Position numbers and translations under genes: made by a program. Shown one piece after another: positions 58,204 through 64,000 of a DNA stretch of 64,000 bases (position 1 is the first letter of the stretch; the number at the start of each line of letters is the position of its first letter). The stretch covers positions 27,393,366-27,457,365 of the forward strand of contig CM057135.1 in assembly GCA_029964075.1 (NCBI GenBank), read 5' to 3'. This stretch comes from Patiria pectinifera. Its lineage: Eukaryota > Echinodermata > Asteroidea > Valvatida > Asterinidae. The notes under the pieces are model-generated. The model did not search any database and was not told where the DNA came from. It saw only the letters and a program-made list of their open reading frames with translations.

Positions 58204-59459
58204 TGATCTGTTAGTCTTCTATGCTCTTCTATGCATTATTTGCATGCCCTGTGCTTTAATTACTCCTGTCTATGCTGCTTTGCACTGCTTTGCCTTTCTT
58301 GCTGTGTTCCATCTTCTTGATAAATTTCATAAATTAAAAGGGCCCATGCATTGTAATTTTTTTTAATGCAATCCTTGAAAATGAATGTTTGTATCCTATT
58401 TAAACCTATTCTCAATTTTTGTTTTGCCATTTTCAAGGGTATTTTGGTGCTTTTTTGGTGTTTATGCTAATGCCAATTTCAATATTCATGAGCAAAAGTG
58501 TGATGTTATTTCAGGCGGAAGCCTCAAGGTTACAGGTATTTCAGCACCAAAAGTTGCCAGAATTTTTGATATTTCGCTGTCGTAAATTTTCTTTTCTTTT
58601 GGTGACTGGTTGTTTCAGTACATGGCAGTAAGCCAATAAGCAAGTTTTTCTCACAAATGTTTTCAGTGACAAAATTTTGGGTTCAAGATTTGAACAGAAA
58701 ACCCCGTAAACTGAACAGTGTCTTCCTGAAATGACATCACAGCAACAGCTCCCTCAGTTGTCCTGAAAAGCATGGAAACATTTTTAATGTTTAAAAAGTG
58801 CAGTTTTCAATAAAATTAACCAAAAAGGGATGTCAAATAGTTTTCACACTCTTAAGAGGAGTAGAAAGTTGCACAGAATATGTTCCTAAGAAAGATGTAC
58901 TTCATGGACCCTTTAAGTATGGTTGCGAAAGAAATGCATAACAATCAAAAAAGTAAATTCTGTTAAGTGTCCCTCTGTTGTCTCAATATAAAATAATTGG
59001 CGTTCATCGTAATTACTGTACTCGTTAAAATCTGTTCAACTCACTTGTCACTGACAAGTGCCTCTCGCATACATATTCAGTGTGCCATTTTATGGTGACA
59101 CTGCAGCTTGTGCCATTGTACCGGAATGCACTTTTAATTCCTCCGAGAGGCATCTCAAAAATGGAAGACATTTCAAGACCTGGCCGTCCAAGGGCCCATA
59201 AAGTCAGTCTTTCATTAAGGCTCTGCGAGAAGCCGTAATTGCATATCTTTAGGGGGTCGTTGCCGGGAAGCTGTGAATGTGTCAGAGAATGTGTAATTAG
59301 TGCAGCATTGGGTGATGGTTCGGGGAAGGGTTTGTTAGTCAGGGGACGTCATCGGCACGATTCATCATCTTTGTTTCGCATCTTCGTTACCACCTTCGTT
59401 TTCTGGCACTGTCATTACTGGCAGTGTAACTCAGAAGAAATGTAAAGAAAGAAAGATGA

Positions 59460-60440
59460 ATATTAAGTTTTAGAGGTCAGCAGAAAACCCTCTAATGATG
59501 TGCCAGGGAAAAGCTAAAAGAATCAGGCAAGAACTCTACAAAAAAAACAACCTCAATCCACATGTTGGGGCCTGAAGCTTGATGACAACTCTCCCCTATT
59601 TCCTTTGATAAAAAAAAAAGTCACTGCATTTCTGGTACTGTAGCTTGCAAGCCTGTTTAATTAAACCTTACAAGTGAAGACATGGAAGAGGTGTTGAGGT
59701 TTAGAGGTCGGAAGAAAACCCTGGGGTAATGTTTTGGGTAAAATCCACAGAATCAGGGAGGGACTTGAAAAAATCAATATGTTAGGTCCTAAACGTTTAT
59801 GAAAACTCCCCCCTATTTTCTTTGGGGAAAAAAATGCCGTTCCATTTCTGGCACTGTGTGAATCGAAACCTGTTTCAATCTTACCGGTTCACGTCGGATG
59901 ACATGTATGTATACTCGCAAAGGTTGTGCGGATGACGAGTAAACACGCAACAAGCATGGCCGGAAATATCTGTGTGCGACCCGCTCACAGCGAGCGAGGC
60001 TGAAAATATCAGGGTGTGCTACCCACAGATGACGGCCTGAACCCGTCTGGCATCGAGGTTCGTAAAAGAAAGCAATCCCGCGCCTGGGTCCAATCAGTGT
60101 CAAAATAATCCCGGCGCGAACTGGTTAAAGAGAGGATATGGAAGAAAACCCCGGAATAATATTCCAGGGAAAACCCACAGAATCAGGTAGGAAATTTAAA
60201 AAAAAATTAATCCACATGATGGGCCCTAAAAGTTGATGACAATTCTCTCTAATTTCCTTTAAAAAAAAAAGCCACAAAGTCGTTGCATTTCTGGCACTGT
60301 ATCATGGAAGCCTGTTTAAACTTTACATGAGAATGCATGGAAGAAACGTTCAGTTTTAGAGTTGATCAGAAAATCCCATAATGATAATCCAGGAAAAAAC
60401 TCACAGAATCAGGCAGGGACAGAAAAACCTAATGGCAATC
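59460..60440 (-). repeat. Array of SINE-body-related units, about 230-bp period
   Basis: The minus-strand body of the SINE at 9434 (read here as TTTTAGAGGT, then GAAAACCC, CCAGGGAAAA and CACAGAATCAGGCAGGGAC) recurs at about 59468, 59700, 60129 and 60355. Each is joined to a segment GCATTTCTGGCACTGTA absent from the SINE. A CG-rich 240-bp segment (about 59884-60120) interrupts the array. Confidence 0.6.
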
Positions 60441-61794
60441 CCCGAATACCAAAAAACATGTCAGTGCATCCTAAATCTCCGCTGACTTGCGTTCAGATGA
60501 TGCGCGTTCACGACATGCTTAATTTGCCTCCGAGCTAAGTTTATTAATAATGCAACTCGTGTACGCTCGACATGTTTTCATGTCGTCTATTATAGAGTCG
60601 TGGTTGATTCTAGGTCACGCATGCAAGAAGGTACCGGTGGCTGCATTTTGACATCTCCGTCTCATTCACAACAGTTGATTAGGTTAATATTTTTTTTCCA
60701 TATACGGTACATGTAAATACACAGACCTTGACCCATTAAAAACCACTTCAGATGGCCAGTCATAAAATTGTGAACTGGTAATAGGTTTTGAACATTCTTC
60801 TTTGGATTTTGAGTGGTGGTACATGTATTATTGGAAATTAGCAAAATGCATGAAAAGCAAAAGATCCTACATGCATTTGACTCCTCTGATTGTATACCGT
60901 CCTTTCTTTAATCATGTACTGTTGCCAGTCGCTTTCAGTCACATGACAGCGGAAACCATTTTGACGTGAATTATGATTTGTAATTAAGCCCAGCGTGCTG
61001 CAGCTTGTCAAGTCGAATTTATGCTCCTGTCTGCTCGTCAGCTCAAAATACGACTTCCCGCTAAGCGAGAATGAGGCGCGGGGAGCCGGGCATTCTTATT
61101 AATCAGCGTCACCACATGAACTTGGTTACCGGCCATGCCAACAATAACATGGGATGTCTGTTGGCGCGACATCAACCATGATTTGGACGTCTCAATTGAA
61201 CATAGTATGTTTGTTCAGGGCCAAATCCTAATTGCGGTTCACGTCAAATTGAGAGATATTCAGAGAAATGAAGAATTTATTTGTCTGTGAAATTGTCAAG
61301 CTGTTCTACTTTGGAGGAAGTAGTCCAGATTGTTGGAGACATTAATTTCAAAACTGTCTCCCCAACCATGTTTGCTGTCTCTACATGTACGTATTTATCC
61401 TGGTGCATAAACCTACCTAGCCCCATCAATGTGGCTCAAATACTGTAATTCCTCCGTATTGTGTGCCACACAGTAGGAATAGCTGCGTCTGGGGAAAAGT
61501 TGTGTCTAAGGAAATCGAGATCGGGACAGTTTTGTTCACTTGACATTCACTATGGAAGACACTTACTCAGTTAATAACTAGGGAAAATTGAATTCTGTCT
61601 CTCTGGAGCTAGTTATCCTGTAATTTTCTGGCAAAATTTGCAGAAACTTTGTCCAAAAATTTCTGCAGCATTTTTCTCAAGGTCAGAGATCATTCACCAT
61701 TATTTTTTCCTGGTTATTAACCAGGTAAGTATCTTCATAATGAATATCAAGTGAAAAAAAATTGTTCCGATTTCCATTTCCTTAAACACAACTT

Positions 61795-62120
61795 TTCCCC
61801 ACACGCACATACTGAAATTTGTATTCTTGTGGAGACATTTCTTTGTTCTCGTGTAGTAAAGTTTTCGAGTTTCGAGTTTCAAAATGTTTATGCTTTAACC
61901 TTATTTAATTTCCTTCCTTGGCTGCAATTCAAACTTAATATCCCTTTTCTAAAACTCTTCCATTAGCGACAGAGCAACCCACCTTGGAAATTCCCAGTTT
62001 TTGAGTAAAATCCATATATCTATTTTGTGAAAATCTTGTGGAGACGTATTCATCTATAGAAATTGCCCTGTGGAGTTGTATACAATCTTTTGTTCCCTAT
62101 TGTGTGCATGTCTCCAGAGG
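61795..62120. repeat. Interspersed repeat shared with 21656-21960, copy 2
   Basis: Blocks in the same order as copy 1: ACATACTGAAATTTGTATTC, TCTTTGTTCTCGTGTAGTAA, CTTGTGGAGACGTATTCATC and TTTTGTTCCCTATTGTG. It ends about 415 bp before coding exon 4. Confidence 0.6.
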
Positions 62121-62534
62121 GCATGGTGTATTAGATCGCAGCTTTCCTGACCTTGTTGGTCACAATACGGGGGAAGCCCAGTATTGGAGCCACATTTATG
62201 GGGATAAAACCCACCATGTTCCTACTCCTTGCAAATTGATGTTGCAAATTGATGTTGTATTCCTCACTGTGTATGTTTTGGCCATAGAGTTCATGTGTAT
62301 AGTTTGTTTTTTAAAATGGATTGCCATAAATTTTTACTGATTACATGAACACATAATGAAGCCTACACACGACATTGTGTTTACTCTAAATGATCAGTAT
62401 CTTGCTGAGTTTACCTCATGTTGCATCCAACCGATTCTGTTGTATCATGAATGCTAGGTTTGATATCCCGGAAGGTTGATCTGTCAATTTCTGATTTGAA
62501 ATCAAAGTTGTTTTCTTTTCTTTTCCTTTGACAG

Positions 62535-62633
62535 AATGGCTGGTCAGCGTTAATGTGGGCAAGTTACAAGGGCCATGCTGACGTTGCGGAGGAATTACTA
62601 GAGCTGGGGGCATCGCCAAACGTCCAAGCACAC
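62535..62633 (+). CDS. KIDINS220: KIDINS220/ARMS, coding exon 4 (ankyrin repeat)
   Basis: A 99-bp, phase-0 exon with acceptor TCCTTTGACAG before 62535 and donor GTAGGT at 62634. It encodes a third ankyrin repeat, [20 protein letters not shown] then [13 protein letters not shown]. Vertebrate KIDINS220 has GGWTALMWACYKGR here, so GW-x-ALMWA-x-YKG is a near-diagnostic motif. The vertebrate protein continues with a repeat containing P-I-IWAAGRGH; I do not see an equivalent between 62634 and 64000, so the next exon lies beyond the window. The fragment is therefore the N-terminal 136 residues of a protein of roughly 1,700 residues in vertebrates. Confidence 0.92.
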
Positions 62634-64000
62634 GTAGGTTGAATTGTTCAAATCATGCAGAATGCCAAAGTTCTGTTTATTTGAGTACAGTAGAACCGTG
62701 ATATGAGAAATGTTCACAAACTTCGGGGAACTTTTTTCAGGCCAAGACGAAAAAGCAAGTTCAAGAATTACGATTAAACATAGTATGCCTAACATTCATC
62801 CAACACACAATAGCATGGTTGGATAGTCCTGTTTACTTTTTGGGACCAATCTATAGACCAATGGATGCACAATTCTCTCACGAAGGCCCCCTTCAATGGC
62901 GAAAGCATTGTGCTAGCTATTGTTCAGATAATGTGTCATCGGGAAGTTGCTTTGTACAAAAGTGTGCACAATGGTTTCTCTGTTAAATTGGCCTAGTGAG
63001 TGTATAGTGATGCCTGGGTTCGTCTATACGGAGGTCGTTCACATCACTGGTTATCAGTAGCCATTCCAATTGTAATGCACCGCAGAAAACCAGGATCTAC
63101 ATGTAAGTTCGTGATTACAGTCACCCATAGTTCAACTAGAGACATACATGTTCACCACAACTCAACCACACCAAATGGCCTCGATTGAGCTTGCCCCAGA
63201 AAACAAGATATTCCGTTTACATGTAGATCCTTTTATGATTTTTTCTGAGAGACGATCTTCCCCGGAATATTTTTTTGAATGAACACTGTTTTTTTGCACA
63301 TGAAATCTCCATTTTACCATTTGCATTGTCTTTGATCAAGGGAATCACCTCCCTTTGTTTATGCATATTGACTCAATTGCTGTTAATTTGAAATCCATAA
63401 ACATTAACAAATTATACGTGTACCTGTACATGTTAGCATACTGAAATAACCTCACAATTTATGCAGGTACCGGTACCTGGGATCTGGAATCGAGCATTCC
63501 CTAGAGTGCATTTGATAGGCCGGTTACCATTTTGTCCATTGAGCCAATCAAATTAATGTATTGCTGTGTACGTGCCTGTCAACCTCCTCCCCCCAACACA
63601 CACTCAAACGTGTGTTCACCGTCGATCGTAGACGTCCTATTGTCCCTCTTTTGTTTGTACTCTTTTTAGGAAGACTCCCATAGGTTATGTACACGACCCC
63701 AATCGCGGACGTATGCTTCGAATCGTGGACGATATTGTTCTCTTTTGTTCTCTGGTATTTTTTGTCCACGGTTTGAAAAGATGAACACGTACACACATTC
63801 GTTTGTTTATGGTGTAAATCGATGATTGTCTATTGCTCCACTTCCCTTTTCCTTTGTTTATAACTTTTTTGCAACAGCTCTCATTGGTTTTGCACACGTT
63901 TTCTAATCGAGGTCGTCCTCGATTTGGTTCCTGTCCTCAATTCATCGATGATGTTGCACATGTGTCCTTGATTTACGACATAAATGGATGCGCACAAGTG
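62634..64000 (+). other. KIDINS220: Start of KIDINS220 intron 4 (incomplete)
   Basis: Begins with the donor GTAGGT and continues past the window edge. Unique AT-rich sequence occupies most of it. A transposon copy lies at 63801 to about 63989. No ankyrin-coding exon is present, so the intron is at least 1.37 kb. Confidence 0.75.
63801..63989. mobile_element. MITE of the GTTTGTTTATGGTGTAAAT family, copy 2 (inverted)
   Basis: GTTTGTTTATGGTGTAAAT at 63801-63819; the interior (TTCCCTTTTCCTTTGTTT; AATCGAGGTCGTCCTCGATT) is the reverse of 32753-32948. The right end is worn (ATTTACGACATAAA). Confidence 0.65.

Larger units (their letters stand above)
55277..62534 (+). other. KIDINS220: KIDINS220 intron 3 (about 7.3 kb)
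   Basis: GTAAGT donor and TTTGACAG acceptor, phase 0. It contains a C-rich repeated block (55318-55710), two GGGCCCAATTTCAT elements, a 286-bp palindromic element, an array related to a SINE body (59460-60440) and one copy of the repeat also found at 21656-21960. Runs of C or T occur near 56020-56100 and 56318-56335. No coding exon is seen. Confidence 0.85.

Noticed and set aside
1-64000. Bacterial operons, phage or viral genes, or an intact transposase/reverse transcriptase
   Set aside because: No long frames, no Shine-Dalgarno-linked gene strings and no recognisable catalytic motifs on either strand. All mobile elements seen are non-autonomous fragments.

Overview
The window is animal nuclear DNA, not bacterial or viral. 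It has long introns with GT..AG boundaries, tRNA-derived SINEs, many short palindromic DNA-transposon relics, microsatellites and almost no long open frames. The recurrent TACATGTA palindromes and short deletion-type DNA elements suggest a marine invertebrate deuterostome (echinoderm, amphioxus or hemichordate). That placement is a judgement from sequence texture, not proof.

The one gene I can identify is on the + strand: the 5' part of an orthologue of KIDINS220 (ARMS, kinase D-interacting substrate of 220 kDa), a neuronal/receptor scaffold with N-terminal ankyrin repeats. Four coding exons are visible: 22506-22616 (start codon, 37 codons), 52871-52969, 55178-55276 and 62535-62633 (33 codons each). 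Each of the last three carries one ankyrin repeat and all introns are phase 0. The encoded order (GQTALM / DKWTALI / NGWSALMW) matches the start of the vertebrate protein. The rest of the ankyrin block, the KAP-NTPase domain, the membrane segments and the tail lie beyond position 64000.

Layout: 1-22435 is upstream DNA with no gene I can support, mostly transposon relics. A likely acceptor at 22435 suggests an upstream untranslated exon. Intron 1 is about 30.3 kb, intron 2 about 2.2 kb, intron 3 about 7.3 kb, and intron 4 runs off the edge. Intron 1 contains three short ATG-started open frames (30156-30320, 43638-43736, 49726-49761). Each ends in a GAG codon directly followed by a GT donor and each is in phase 0, so each could splice to the first full ankyrin exon. 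If used, they would give KIDINS220 alternative N-termini from internal promoters. Two of them carry a related Arg/Ser motif, and one matches the L-x-R-x-x-S consensus of protein kinase D. This is the most interesting hypothesis here and is untested.

The rest is a dense mobile-element landscape. It holds hAT-like MITEs with recognisable target duplications, long foldback Tc1/mariner-like elements, a TTAA-ended family with a central hairpin, a 918-bp element with 13-bp inverted ends, a palindromic element with a TTAGGG telomere-like core (two copies), and two Penelope-type terminal fragments with hammerhead-like folds. There are also several tandem arrays, one with a 111-bp (37-codon) period. 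Two nested insertions are readable from the sequence.
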